A DNA stretch of 64,000 bases from Crossaster papposus (Eukaryota > Echinodermata > Asteroidea > Velatida > Solasteridae): NCBI GenBank assembly GCA_037893245.1, contig JBAIAA010000315.1, forward strand, positions 310,001 to 374,000, given 5' to 3'. Under the pieces are notes generated by a model. It was not told the origin of the DNA. It did no database searches and saw only the letters and a list, made by a program, of their open reading frames with translations. Shown here in pieces: positions 21,433 to 33,536 of this stretch. The position numbers and the translations under genes are program-made. Every line of letters starts with the position of its first letter. Position 1 is the stretch's first letter.

Positions 21433-21604
21433 TCCGTAAAGCAATAATAAGGAAAGGTGCAATGTGTCTGGGTATCATATATTCGCGGTGTTTTAAACCC
21501 TGGTATCATCTCAGCTTTGTGTTATAAATAGATTTGCTATTCACTTGTACTAGCCACAATCGAAACAAAGCCGAAGTTCGGGGAAAGACCACCAGGAAGG
21601 GGAA

Positions 21605-21631
21605 GGGGGGGGGGGGGGGGGGGGGGGGGGG
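21605..21631. repeat. Poly-G run of 27
   Basis: Twenty-seven G in a row inside a purine-rich tract (AGGAAGGGGAAG before, GAGGGAG after). No gene nearby is clearly linked to it. Confidence 0.95.
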
Positions 21632-22576
21632 AGGGAGTCATGATTGCCAAGTTCACCCGGCCGGCTATTACGAAAAATTGGCTGTTTTGGCAAAAATATG
21701 TTTCAAAAAACAGAGATAAACACAAAAATGTAATTTTTTCTGTCTGTCCTCCCCTTTTGTTAAATTTATTAAACTCGATCGCAAACATTGATTTTGAACT
21801 GCAGTACAGAATATCCTAGAGAAGTATAACATTAAAATCACAATCTGAAACATGATTGTTAATTTCTACGAAAACTGACAACTGTTAATTCCTCGACTTA
21901 AAGCACGTCTTTCAAAAATTTATGATACACAAACAATGACATCAGAATTTAAAGGTGATCTGACCTGAAACGTCACTCCTTAAAGCAAATTTTATGAAAA
22001 ACATGATGCGTGCGCATACTGCTGGGGACATTTGAATATATATTCAGACAGAGGGCATATCGTCTATGGTTTAATACAAAATAGATTATCTATACTCCAA
22101 ATAGTGCCCCTTAAATTAAATGGTAAAAAGGAGCAATAATAAGATGGCTGATTTGCCTGATTGGCGAGTTGATGGTGCACAACTTTGCAGTCATACTTTC
22201 ACCGACAACACACCGGCAACACGCACAGCACCAACAACGCATCCGAAACAAATATGACGACATATATGAGCAAAAAATTCAATAGCCAAGATGACCCATA
22301 CACTCATCTTAAGTTAAGATGGGTTTGACACCGTTCTCATGGAAGTTAGGACACGTTTAACCCTTCTTATTTTTTGTGAAATCGTTCTCAGGGCGCATCC
22401 TAAGTTAGGATGAGCATGGATAGCTCCATGGAATGAGTTACTCTTCCTGACTTGAGATAAGACGCATCTTAACGCTTTGTGAAAATGGCCCCTGGAGGGT
22501 TAGGGTCAATCACAAATGAGAATCAGTATCACGTGGTATACCCCGTCGATTGATTACTGAACAAAAGCGGCTCTAT
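21632..22576. other. PGAP4 downstream region, nothing recognised
   Basis: No supported gene. Presumed 3' flank of the minus-strand PGAP4 gene; GGCCCC and TAAGATG-like words recur near 22300-22490 (ATCTTAAGTTAAGATG, ATCCTAAGTTAGGATG), which form short inverted pairs and may be an eroded element. Confidence 0.35.
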
Positions 22577-23851
22577 TCAACCCAGGAACGAGTGTGGACT
22601 GTTGACGTCATTGTGCAACGATGACACCATGCCAATGTGGTTGAACAAGTTTGGCATGACAAGATACTGTTTTACCCCGACATTATGCAAAAACTGACTG
22701 ATTTCAATATCGAGAGGGTGCTTTTTACTGCACGTAATCCCCTGGAGATGTTCCCGTATGCGTGGTAGAAATTCAGTTCTGTACAGGACAGCAGGTATGC
22801 AACATCCGGGAGCGCCGCGCACCGAGTACAAATCGACCGACAGCCGACGTAACATCAACAAGTATGGCCGTCCAATGACAAAAATCAGAGCACCAAAGAA
22901 AATGCACAAGAGGGTAAAAATGCAGAAAGTCTGAAGCCAGCTGAGTTCCGAGCCGGTGAGGAATAGAAGGAGTCCGTGTAAAATCCCGCCTCCAAATATT
23001 GCGGCCGCTAACAGTTCAGTGATGAGGAAGGTTTCGTTTCCGTACCCCTGCCACTTTTCGGGGAAGTAAAATTTCACCGCCGCCCAGGTGTCCTGGCTAG
23101 GCACCAGCCTACCACGGACCATCTTATTCTTGACGCGGGTGTCAAGGAGCCGATCCAGAGATGCTAAGAATTGTGGGTAGGGTAAAGCATCGTCCTGGAC
23201 CAAGACGGAGTACTCTGCATTGAAGGTCTCAGCCCAACTCATGCAGAAGATGTAGTCGCGTTTTTCCTGTTCACGGGCGTCGTCAGACGTGGGGGGCGCG
23301 TTCTCGTGCTTATTTACTACAGGCACGTATTTTGCAAGATGTTCTGCCTCGCTGTGCTGACTTGGAACGCTCTCTGCGTTGCATACAAATAACACAACGT
23401 CTCTCCGCTCAGCCGCTTTCAGCAACCTGTCAAATTCGCCAACGACTCGGGTCAAGTATCTCGGGTCGTACTTTTTATAGTGTGACGTTTTTCGCTTTAC
23501 GGTGACGACTCCGATGGCATACTTGGGCGGGCTGCTCTGGGGCTGCTTCAGGGGTCTGGTGTGAAACGCTAGCGACGACTCCGAGTTGAGACGATTAAAA
23601 TAGTCATCTGCCTTTTGGCCTTGGGTGACGTCATTCGAGATGGCGCTCCCAACGGTGCGGCTGGACTTCAGATAGTATCGGGAGAAAGGCCGGTTTCGGC
23701 AACAGATTGGGAGAACGACGCAGAACGTGCAGATGTACAAGAGCACGATGAGCCACAGTGCAGTTCGAAATTGAAGTCTGTGGCTTCTTATGGACGACCC
23801 CCATAGAGCCATGTTATTACAATGCAACTTTTGTTGAAACCGTTTCGACAT
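22577..23851 (-). CDS. PGAP4: PGAP4-like GPI-anchor GalNAc transferase (TMEM246), single exon
   Basis: PGAP4 adds GalNAc to the first mannose of GPI anchors in the Golgi. The 424-residue product matches the family along its length: one N-terminal membrane segment (about residues 31-50), a split GT-A-like domain, and two adjacent membrane segments (about 278-315) inserted in the middle, the layout known for PGAP4. Recognisable blocks are KYVPVVNKHE, LVQDDALPYP, LRRLSVDLYS, CCIPAVLY and PNLFNHIGMVSSL. Human PGAP4 is 403 residues, also without introns in the coding part. The acidic EDD motif of the family reads QDD here, a change of one metal/sugar-site residue that is worth checking. A second ATG (residue 14, before ALWGSS) is an alternative start. 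Confidence 0.9.
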   Translation of the reverse strand: MSKRFQQKLHCNNMALWGSSIRSHRLQFRTALWLIVLLYICTFCVVLPICCRNRPFSRYYLKSSRTVGSAISNDVTQGQKADDYFNRLNSESSLAFHTRPLKQPQSSPPKYAIGVVTVKRKTSHYKKYDPRYLTRVVGEFDRLLKAAERRDVVLFVCNAESVPSQHSEAEHLAKYVPVVNKHENAPPTSDDAREQEKRDYIFCMSWAETFNAEYSVLVQDDALPYPQFLASLDRLLDTRVKNKMVRGRLVPSQDTWAAVKFYFPEKWQGYGNETFLITELLAAAIFGGGILHGLLLFLTGSELSWLQTFCIFTLLCIFFGALIFVIGRPYLLMLRRLSVDLYSVRGAPGCCIPAVLYRTEFLPRIREHLQGITCSKKHPLDIEISQFLHNVGVKQYLVMPNLFNHIGMVSSLHNDVNSPHSFLG

Positions 23852-24589
23852 TCACATGAGATTTAAAGGTTTGCATGGTGAAAAAGCAATAAGATAAGTT
23901 GCTTACGGTAGCACCATGTGGTAAATATCTCTTTTATGAGAAGAATCTGAGAAGAATTGAGAGGAACTCAACGTTTCTGTCCATCGTCACATTCTCTCAC
24001 ATTATAGAAACATCGAGTTGTTTTCGACCTAACGGCGTTCCCTTACACATTTCATTTGGATCCGAACGACATTGTTTAACTTAAGAAGCCGCGAGAAGAT
24101 TAGCACCGATGTTTGAAGAGAAGTTTTGTAACATCTATATATGGGTGTATTTGTTTTCCAAGTTCGGTTGGAAAATGCAGGTAACTCCCATAGTGAAAAA
24201 CGCATATCCATATGTCTGGTGAGGACGATATTCTCTAGCCCATCATCGACAACACTTAGTAGTGGCTGTTTGTTACCTAGAAAAGAAAAACAAACAGAAT
24301 ACATGTTAAGATATCTTGACAAAACAAAATCTCTTCTTTTGACAAAAATTCACAGGTTTGTTGCATGCATGTTGAACGCAATCTTAAGTTTTGCAAAAAC
24401 TTATTGTCCTCCCTACAGGGCCATGCTCCATCTATGCCCTAGGGTAAATAAGGCCGACATGCAGTTACTTTCAATTTTCCAGACCAAAGCTGAGACTGTT
24501 AGAGTAGCGCGCCCTCGTGTGACATCTGACGACATCACACGTTTCTGCCGATCGCAGAACGGCTACCGGATGAGGGCGCCCTATAAGCT
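23852..24589. other. PGAP4 upstream region, no confident gene
   Basis: Presumed promoter and 5' UTR of PGAP4. On the minus strand a frame of about 97 codons (24322-24029) starts after a TTTCTTTTCTAG-like acceptor, and the plus strand has a 159-codon frame (24141-24620); neither resembles a known protein and I leave both uncalled. Confidence 0.35.
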
Positions 24590-25300
24590 GAGGACAGGAG
24601 CAAGTTCGGGTGCTGTGTAGTCTTAGTCAAGACCAAGCTAGCCCGTTGATTTGTTCCGCGGCGCGCCGTCCGTATTATCTGGGCTTATTGAGGGCGCCCT
24701 TAATTACCGCCAGATTCTTAGAGATTTCTTCCATTTGATCCTACCCACACCGACCTCATCCTTTGAAGAAATCTCTACGAATCTGGCGATAATTAATGGC
24801 GCCCTCAATAAGCCCAGATAATACGGACGGCACGCCGCGGAACAAATCAACGGGCTAGCTTGGTCTTGACTAAGACTAGGTGCTGTGCTGAATTAGTCCC
24901 CTTTGTCGATTTTTTACTCGAACGCGTCTAGTCAATCGATGACGCCAAATCTAGTTTGTGAGCAGACGACAGGCTTTCACGTTGGGAACGAAGCAAAATT
25001 TGGCACGTATTTTTAATATTTTTGTGTTATTTATTTTTAATATTTTGTCCACTTATAAATTTAGTGCAATAAAATTATTGTTTATAATTATTGCAAAGAA
25101 TTATCATAATTGGAGGCATTTATCGTAAACTTTTGCCAAGCTTGCACAAGTTTACCTTTCCGCCATCTTGAAACCGTTACGTTAAACTCGCGAGTGACTA
25201 GAGAAACATGCATAGTCTGGGGCTAGGTTGATCCAGTTGGACTAGCTAGTCAAACCATACAACGTTCGGGTGACAACTAGATTAAGTCTAGTGGATCTAA
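24590..25300 (-). repeat. Repeat family R1, copy interrupted by a foldback element
   Basis: The flanks 24595-24617 and 24888-24980 together match, in reverse complement, 58720-58890 and 63130-63295 (shared words GAGCAAGTTCGGGTGCTGT, CAAATCTAGTTTGTGAGCAG). The far part, 25110-25290, matches 61790-61960 inverted (CTCGCGAGTGACTAGA, GATCCAGTTGGACTAGCTAG). So it is one R1 copy that combines segments seen separately at 58-64 kb. No coding frame. Class unknown. Confidence 0.75.
24609..24887. mobile_element. 261-bp foldback element with 9-bp target duplication, inserted in R1
   Basis: GGTGCTGTG at 24609-24617 and again at 24879-24887 flanks the element 24618-24878. Its arms are about 117 bp, inverted, with about four differences, and start TAGTCTTAGTCAAGACCAAG. 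Two uninterrupted R1 copies, around 58865-58885 and 63270-63290, show the empty site. The termini differ from those of the 20358-21078 element although the target length is the same. Confidence 0.92.
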
Positions 25301-26928
25301 TTCGCCCAACCGAACTTGCCTCATTGTGAACAAAGCATGCACATTAAGCAAAGTAAGTCCATAGAGTATTACATGGTAGGTCCGACTTGGGTCGAGTCTA
25401 TCGTACGGTAAACAGCGTGTCGGACACACCGATGATCTGTCAGACAGAACAAGTTCAATAAAGTGTTCGTGATCCAGGTCACGCGCGAGCCAATCACAGG
25501 GTTTTAACACTGACGACACACAACAGCCGCCCCCTCTAAATGGTCGTCGATCCCTGGGCCCAGGTCTAAAAGTAGCTCCCCCTTCCCGCATCTATGCCAA
25601 AAAGACCCACACGTTGGTCTCAGTTTTGTGAACAAAATCTTCCCAGTTGGAAGACACAAGTCACATATCCCTACAGAAATGTTTACAATTAGTTCCATTT
25701 ATAGGCCACAATGACCTCTCATTCAAATTTATCCGAGGATTACACAATTTTAATGAGCTCTTTGCGCGAATTTCAAGAGTATGGTGGTGTGCACCCACAG
25801 GGCTCTGTGTTCAGGATGACGAGCGCCATCTATTGCCCAATAGTGTATGTGGTCACCACTTGCGCCAGTCGCGGGTCCTGTGGCTAGTGCAAACCAAAAT
25901 TATCCCAATTTTACTGACCAATAAACTTACCCTAAGCGTAATTGTATAGTTACAATATTAACGCTGATTGTAGGCTGAGCTTTAGTCTGTTGCAATATTT
26001 AAATAACTTAAACAACAAAAACGTGTTTTCGTTTCTCTCTTTTCTTTCCAAGGGTATTAATAATTGAATCAAGAAAAGAACAGTGCGTCTGCATTGGTGG
26101 TAAGAGGAATGGGAAAGAAACAAGTCACGTGGTGTTGACCCAGCATTCACTGGGGTACGGACTTATGACTCATCTCAATGAGCCCATTACCGACTCCCAT
26201 TACCGACTCTTCTGGGCTCTAGAATTTCCCGGCCGACCACACTTCCTTCCCTGCCCACTAACCAGACGGCCAAAAATACAGGGAAAGCGGGTGACGCCCC
26301 AAGTCTTGCTAGCAAACGAACTCCGGATCCGTGCCTGTACGAAGATGCGAACCTGAACTTCGCGGACAGTCCCAAACTGACGAATTAAGCGATTGAGCTA
26401 AATTCGGTTGGTATTCGACGAGAAATTAATTTAAAGATAAGATTGCGAAACCGCCTGCGCTAAAGATGACAAAGGGAAGTCGGCCCAGCCCGGGATTCGA
26501 ACCAAGGCCCCCGAACTTCTGCAACCGAGGAGCTTCTCCTGTTGCCTCAGTTTGCGTGCAAACCCATGGTCCGTACGTGTCCGATTCCTTGTCGAGAATC
26601 AGGCTAATGGGGCCCAGCTTGGGAGACCAGAATAAGCTCGCCGAACGCAATAACATAGACGAGGTACGAGTTTCGATATGGCCGCCATGCGGACTGTTAG
26701 TGTCAGGGAATAGCCGTGTGTTTCAGCGAAGAGGTCAGTGTCGGCTTCCGCATTGGTGTTACGATAATTCGGCAAACCCACTTGTCGCTTCGGTGACGGA
26801 AGGTTCTGCTGATCATGGGCCATCACAACCAGGAAGCAAGGTTACGTAAAGCAATAAGTTAGAGGGAAAAAATAACTGCCTCGACATTAGGTTGGAATTG
26901 TGCAATCTTGTCTCAGTCACCATATAGC
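25301..26928. other. No gene recognised; one weak tRNA-like segment
   Basis: Minus-strand 26402-26330 reads like a tRNA-related head: TAGCTCAATCGCTTAATTCG resembles an A box and AGGTTCGCATC a B box, about 36 bases apart. A second B-box-like GGTTCGAATCCC lies at 26510-26499 on the same strand. These could be SINE remnants. No open frame here resembles a known protein. Confidence 0.3.
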
Positions 26929-27255
26929 ACTGACCTCTACACATGGACGGATATCATTACCCATTCACGCTTAAAGTCGGCGCGAACGATGGCGGACCCA
27001 CGACGTCACTCTGTGAGCTAATGAATTGTCCAGGTGTAGCCTAGAGGTCAGTGGGTACGGTACGTATGACGTAATGTTTATCAATAACAAATGTACAGAG
27101 TAAATCCACTGACCTCTACACCTGGACATTTCATTGGCTCACAGAAGTGACGACTTGGTGGGTCCGCCATGTTGCACTTCTCGTTCGCGCCGACTTCAAG
27201 CGTTAGTACGGCAGAATATATTGGCAATGATCAGTCCAGATGTAGAGGTCAGTGC
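26929..27255. mobile_element. Two short MITEs in mirror orientation forming a palindrome
   Basis: 26929-27053 and 27112-27255 each start CACTGACCTCTACA and end with its reverse complement TGTAGAGGTCAGTG (first copy slightly altered). Internally the first reads GGCGCGAAC then GGCGGACCCACGACGTCAC; the second reads the reverse complement of that. They are separated by about 58 bp, so the whole block also forms one large hairpin. No target duplication is certain. Confidence 0.8.
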
Positions 27256-28670
27256 CTTATAGCCTTGTAGTATATAGCGCTGTGTATGGTCATCTCAGCG
27301 GAATACATTGACCCGAAATGGTCAGAAAATATAATGGGTATTATACACGTACACGGCGCAACATAATCGATTATAATATGTATAAGTGATCAAGCGCGAA
27401 ATGGCTGTTTGCGCCGTCCCAGCCTCACCCGCAACATGTTACAATATTCATTATAACAGACTAGTATTAATTTGTAATTAACTCAATTTTTACCTTCATT
27501 TATATTTGTAAATTCAAAAAATTTCAATTTTACTTCACTTCCAATTTAGGATGGCCGACCCGTACGCGAATAAGGTGTATGACAATATCAATAACAACGT
27601 ACTAACTGATTTTGCTTTAATCGTCATGATTCTGAAAAGTTTCTTTTATTATAGCCTTTTACATTGTCGTACAACAAATATAAATTCATTAAAAACAATT
27701 GTATTTACTTGATTGAATTGGTCTGGACAAATTCGAAAAACTATTGAAATTTACAACAATAATATTGGTCCCTAGGGGCATAAAGCCACAATTTGCTATT
27801 TTCTTCTCTTTTGAATTATAGTTTTAGATGCAAACATTTGAAATTGGTCTGTGTAGCTATAGAGACCGCAACAACTATTAAAAAGTGTAAAAACATCAAA
27901 ACATGACATAAAAATTTAAGCTTTCGATACACCCTCACAACAATTAAGATATTAAAATAGCAAGAAAACACAAAAGTAAAAACAAAAAAATTGCAGATCA
28001 AGGACGGGGCAGATGAACCACTTTCTATATACTCCGGATGTTTTGCACAATAATAATAATAATAATAATAATACATGTGTAATACTGGATTTGTACATGT
28101 CGCATGTATCAACCAGAACTGATACTCGATCGAAATCGGGAACAGCCAATAATACAAAAACGAATTTGTTTTTTCAATTTAACTCTAATTGCTATAGGAG
28201 AAGAATTTCACAAATTTAGGACGAATCGGTATTATAACAATTTGAATTATATACTTAGCCTTAAATGAAATCTAGTGGTGGCTTTTTGAAATTCAAATTG
28301 AGAATTGAGCTTGTTGATGTTCGGCAAACAAAATTAAAGTATCGGTATAGAAAATGTGTGCGATATAAGTGTTAAAATCTGCGGGGAAAACCTATAGTAA
28401 CCAAAATACACAACTCACTATTGGAATGATGAGTTTAAAAGTAGGCACGGGAATGAGACTGGATCCACATGGGTTAATTTGAGGGTGAGCAAGTCCTCGT
28501 TTTCTTTTGCCTGCTACACCTGTCTTCATACTTTTAGTCCACCACCACTACTGACTTAGCCTCCCCAGGGTAGGATACAAACAAATCTTCACCAAGCGTC
28601 CAACTCATTATAAAAGTTGAAGGTTTAGGATTATTACAGGGTTAACTGACGAGCAACCCAAGATTCCAAC
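27256..28670. other. EF-hand gene 3' flank, AT-rich, no gene recognised
   Basis: No supported frame. A (TAA)n microsatellite of eight copies lies at 28049-28073. The 3' UTR of the EF-hand gene probably occupies the part next to 28670. Confidence 0.4.
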
Positions 28671-29144
28671 TCAATCCCTCGGCAGCCAATTCAAATAATC
28701 CAGGAATTCAGAGAAGGACACCGTGCCATCGCCACCCTTGTCGATGGTCTTGAGATGGGCGTCCAGGTGCTGTGGTTGCGCCCCGACGGACAGCAGGAAC
28801 TCATTCATCTCGGCCTTCTCCAGCACCCCGCTGCCGTCCTTGTCCAGCTTCTTGAACATCTCGATGGCCTTGCGGACCAGGTAGAAGCGGGAGGTGTCGT
28901 CGATCATGGAGAAGCGTTCCCCGCTCTTGATCCAGGCGTAGAACTCCTGGAAGCTGAACTTCTGGTTGCCGTCCTTGTCTCCAAGCAGAATGAAGGCCTC
29001 GGCCTGGCTCTTGGTCATGCCCAGGTCGTTTTCCGCTAACACCTTTAGTTCATCACTGTTGAGAGAGCCACTCCCATCTTTGTCATATTTAGAGAAAAGG
29101 CTTTTCAACACCACCATCGGTACGTCGCTGTTGAACAAACTCAT
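28671..29144 (-). CDS. Small calmodulin-like protein with four EF-hands
   Basis: 157 residues from the ATG of MSLFNSDVP. I chose this start because a polypyrimidine tract and TTAG acceptor lie about 13 bases upstream (29157-29170), so the longer open frame probably reads into an intron. Four EF-hand loops are visible: DKDGSGSLNSDE, DKDGNQKFSFQE, DKDGSGVLEKAE and DKGGDGTVSFSE. The first and third are canonical; the second has N-Q in the middle and the fourth has G at loop position 3, both likely still calcium-binding though weaker. No signal peptide or membrane segment, so presumably cytosolic. It belongs to the calmodulin/calbindin superfamily; I cannot assign an ortholog. The 5' UTR exon was not located. 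Confidence 0.85.
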   Translation of the reverse strand: MSLFNSDVPMVVLKSLFSKYDKDGSGSLNSDELKVLAENDLGMTKSQAEAFILLGDKDGNQKFSFQEFYAWIKSGERFSMIDDTSRFYLVRKAIEMFKKLDKDGSGVLEKAEMNEFLLSVGAQPQHLDAHLKTIDKGGDGTVSFSEFLDYLNWLPRD

Positions 29145-29309
29145 CTTGGATATAATTCTAACAAGAAAGACAAAAAGGTTGATGATACTAAATATTTTTC
29201 TGCTCCTAAAACAACTGTCAACTGTCATCAACATTTTCGACTTCTATTCTATGGCTTAAGCACCAAATAACCACCTGAAAAAAAGAATGTTGCAACCTGA
29301 CCCTGTTTT

Positions 29310-29645
29310 TGTCAATACATACATAGGAGACTTATATCGCCGGTATCCGCCGTAAACGGCACTCATTGCGCGGCGGCGCACTTTGCAGCCACTGCCAGGA
29401 ACATTGAGGCAAACCCCTCCTCTAAGCGGGCGATGAGTGTTACTGGGTTGTTTTACGTGCATTACACAGCACAATAGACCTACAGCTTTACGTCCCATCC
29501 GAAAGACGAAGCAATAGTGGTCAAGTGCCTTGCTTAGGGACACATGTGTCAAGACCGTGACTCGAACCCACACTCTGCTGATCAGACACACTATAGTGCT
29601 CGAGTCCACGCGCTCTTAACCACTCGGCCATAACACTCGGCCGTA
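29310..29645 (-). mobile_element. tRNA-derived SINE
   Basis: On the minus strand a tRNA-like head begins near 29640: GGCCGAGTGGTTAAGAGCG (A box, about 29628-29610) and GGTTCGAGTC (B box, about 29568-29559), similar to Leu/Ser tRNAs. The tail that follows contains CTAAGCAAGGCACTTGACC and CTTTCGGATGGGACGTAAAG, which resemble the central conserved domain of deuterostome SINEs. The tRNA fold is not preserved, so it is not a functional tRNA gene. The 3' border is approximate. Confidence 0.8.
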
Positions 29646-32600
29646 ACAAGGTCAATCAGTGCAAAAATGTTGAAGAAACATGAATCTCGGACTGAGCACC
29701 ATTTTCAATTTTGTTAGGAAATACTTAGAAAGTTTTCTTATCTCTTCATGGACTTTGGGGAAATATTACCACATTTACCAGTTGTTGGTTTTTTTCAATC
29801 CTGAATACGGTAAAAGTTCTTTTCGGATAATTCCCTGCGTTTCCTTCTTTTGTTTTTCCCTTGCCGACTATTGTTCTCTATATTTTCACATCATTCGTTC
29901 TCACTTTTTTTAATCGTTCATGTGTCTTATACCTGTGATTTGAACGTACCTACGCTGTTCTGCAGATTTTAGACAGATTTCACGGAAGCGCCTCTCGGCC
30001 ACGCGGACGATATTGCGAGGAATAATGGATTTGATATATTTAAAGGTTTTATTGATTGAAAGGTCAGTGAAGGTCAATGAATATTTTTTTTTGATATTCA
30101 GGTTGATCTAGGTGTATATCGAGGAGTTCCGGTATCTAATTATTAGTTTCAACTGTTCTAGCATACACCTAGTTGTGGGGACAGGTTCTTTTGTTCTTTT
30201 TGGAAAAAACTGACCGAGCTGTGCATGGGGACATTTTGCTGTCCCCACAGCATTTTAGGTCTCCAGTAAAGAGGTCTAGAGGTATAATTGGGTTATGGTA
30301 TAATGAGAGAAAATCTAGAAAAAGACAAATTAGGATGATGTTGAACATTATAGGTCCATGGACGCAACTTTGCGTGGTTTTTCCCCAGTGCACGTTTCCG
30401 CCGGGCGGAGTGGGGGTTTCGGGCGGTCACCCGATGTACCGGCTATCGCAGACAAATCCCAGATGTCTCAAATTGCACTTGTTCACGGTCACATGAAATA
30501 CGGACGCCGCACGGCAACAAATGAGATTTCCGCCGATTAAGTCGAACGGACAACGGACGAAGACCGTAGGGTGGCCCTACGGACATCGTCCAGGCATTGT
30601 ACGGAGCCTTAAGGCACCCGGCTGATGTTTTACGGGGGGAGGCCGGACGTATCCCGCACGATGCCCGCTTGGGATTGTATAGACACCGTACGGTCCAGGT
30701 GGCCCCCGAGCCTTTCCTATAATCTCTTAATTGATCCGCCGGTGACCGTAGGATTTCTCCGATTTCCGTGCGATTTTAGGCAAAAAGCTCGCCGGGCGAG
30801 CGCCTTTTCTACAATCGGCGTAAATGTGACATAAAAAGTCACCGTCACCACGAAGTAACACGTATAATGTCACGTGGGATGATACGCGCGACCCCTTTCT
30901 GGCGTTTTCACGAAGTAACACTTTATGCGGGGTGAAAACAAACGCATAGCTCCGTCACCGCTGTTCCACAAGCTCCGTGGGCAACGTTAGGTTTACGCGC
31001 ACGGCGCATGTGCTAATTGTATCGAGCTGTATCGTAACATGCATTATTCATAAGCTCGAAGAATTAAAAAAAAAGAAGAAGATTGGCTAGAACATTCCTA
31101 AAAACTGCTCGTATACACTAAGTATTTAATAATAAGCAATAAGTTTCGCCCAAAAGGATGTGAAAATATGTTCACATCTTCGTGGGTAAAATGTAATTTA
31201 TTGTCGGCAAAATCCAAGGCCTTCAATGCGTTGAACAGATCGAGGCACTACTGAACGTAAAACAGTCCAAGAAAAACACCATTTTTCAAAAAGAAGTGAA
31301 GTTTACCTTATACATGTATACGATCATCATGAAAACATCATTGAGACTTTTTTTCATTTTTCATTAACGGTTGTTTCGAAAGAAAGAGCCCCTAAACTCG
31401 CTTACAATTAGGGGCGGAATTTCCTGGTGGGATTTTCGCATAATTTAGCCACGCCCCTTAAACAACTTTGGTGCTTTACGTGGATGCGAAACGCGCAGTA
31501 GCGTATTACATGTACGTGGGATCGATCATTGCATACACGTACTTTCTGACTGGATACAGGAGTTTACCCACGTGTACAGTACATGCGGACTTTATACGGT
31601 GCGACCACTTAGGCCTATAGCAAAAAAAAGAAGCTGTTTCCAGTGTCTCGTTATAACGCGTATCTAAATAATAAATAATGCAGAGTCCACCATCCGAAAA
31701 CAGGACAAACTACGCTATCACTAGAACAAACAAACTACATGTATCTAGAACAAACTACACTATATAGGCTTGGCCAATGTGTTTAAAACAAGATAGTCGC
31801 GTTTGTCCAAGATTTGGAATACATTGCAACAGATGCTACAAACGCGTACGTACGTCCGTACGGTGCAACAGGTCAATTCCTTCGGTGACGCATCATTGGC
31901 CAACGCCCCGGGTGTACTTGTTTGTATGTGTATTTGCAAGGCAGTGAAATGGGGGCTTAGTACATGTATATACTAGCGCCTGCCTCATGTATTTAACCGC
32001 TTCATGCGTGGCTCTGTTTTGGGGGTTTTAATTTAAAGTTTTCCACAATGGCATTTGTTCTTTATTAGGTCTGTCCAACGGTACTTCTCTTCGAATCTTG
32101 ATTCAGAGTAAACTTCTCAACACGACGACAAATTCTGGTATTTTAATGTTTTCAATTACATGTACCAAACCGATGCTGGACGGCTGACCAACATTGAAAA
32201 AAAATGGCGTCTTTCTAAGTCTGTGGGAATAGTATTGATCAACCTGAAGTTTTTTTTGTTCCTTTTATAAAAACAGGTAACCAGTGCAGTACATGTATTA
32301 TGTGTTCGAACCTGTATGTCATGTGTTGTGTGTTGGTAATAAGTCTAGCTGCAGCATTCTAAAACCTTTGTACATGTGATTGTATTCACACCCCTTTATC
32401 CCCTTGGTCTGTCTTTGATCCTTTATTCCCTCAGCCTAATTCCCCCTTTTGTTGATTGTTCCACTGGACTCTGTTATTCGCTTTCGGCGTTTCTTCTGCC
32501 AACCATGATGCATATAATGTTGTATGTCCCCCTTGATATGTTTAGTTTCATGTACATTGCAACAGCCATTTTTTTTTAAAAGAGACTTGTTATTAGATCG

Positions 32601-33536
32601 AAATATTAGGCCCTCTTAACTTATTTGATTTTAATTGTGTGCAATGGGCAGACCGTACGATAGGCTATTACAATAATTATTTAGACGGCTTGTCACAAAC
32701 GCGTAATTAACACTGAGTGAAAGGGAATCGTGAGACAGGAATTCACTTATTTTAGAGTTGGAGTTGCAGTGCGTTCACCTCGCGATGTTTTCACCTCGCT
32801 AAAATATTTGCTTGGCAGCGACCGTGGCAAACGGGAAGTGCCGTGGTCATCTTTGGTCCGAAACAGAATAGTAGTTGCGTCCTCCTACTTCACAAGTTTG
32901 TTTGAATCCAATGTACGCACTACAGAAGTCTGACCCAGAACCAAACAAACTATCCCCATTAACTCACCTACAGTTTGGTTCACCAACAGCACTGAAAACC
33001 TTGAAGCATATGCTTAAGTTGAGAAAAAACCGGCGAAGGATGCAACTGCTGAGACCGGAACCAGGAAGTAATCCATTTGAGTTCTTGTTTGCGTTAACCG
33101 CTGGAATAGCGCCCTCTGTATCAACCACTCGAATAGCGCCCTCAAACTCAGCCTCGTGATTCGGTGTTTAAAAAAGGGTAACCAAATAATGTTGACAAAT
33201 CATTGAATAATTAATGATTGTTGGTTTGGTAAAAGTTTGTTTGGTTAGTTTTGTATGTATTTTTCATAATCATTATTTGTGTAACCATTACTAACATTTT
33301 GGTTGATTTTTGAGCGTACTAATTTTTGTATAGATCGAAGTTTGCACTGGTGTTTTTGTTTCACTTGGAAAACAATATGAGTAAAACTGTTTATGTAGTT
33401 CGTTGTTACTGAATCACAATAAAACAAGTTTGTACATTAAACAATAATAACACTAAATTCAAAGTTTCGGAAAACAACGTATCTCAGATTGCCGTTCACA
33501 CACAAACTCGAGTAATATGAGTATGTTTTGTGGCCA
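29646..33536. other. 3.9-kb stretch without a recognised gene
   Basis: No frame here resembles a known protein. 30360-31000 is clearly more GC- and CpG-rich than its surroundings (many CGG and CGAC words) and may be an island or a fragment of foreign or repetitive origin. The word ACGAAGTAACAC occurs twice (30850 and 30910). Around 33100 GAATAGCGCCCTC is tandemly repeated twice. Confidence 0.4.

Noticed and set aside
26330-26402. A tRNA gene or second SINE
   Set aside because: Box-like words are present but too weak, and no tail or second copy was seen.
29559-29628. A functional tRNA gene
   Set aside because: A and B boxes are present, but the acceptor and anticodon stems do not pair and a SINE tail follows.
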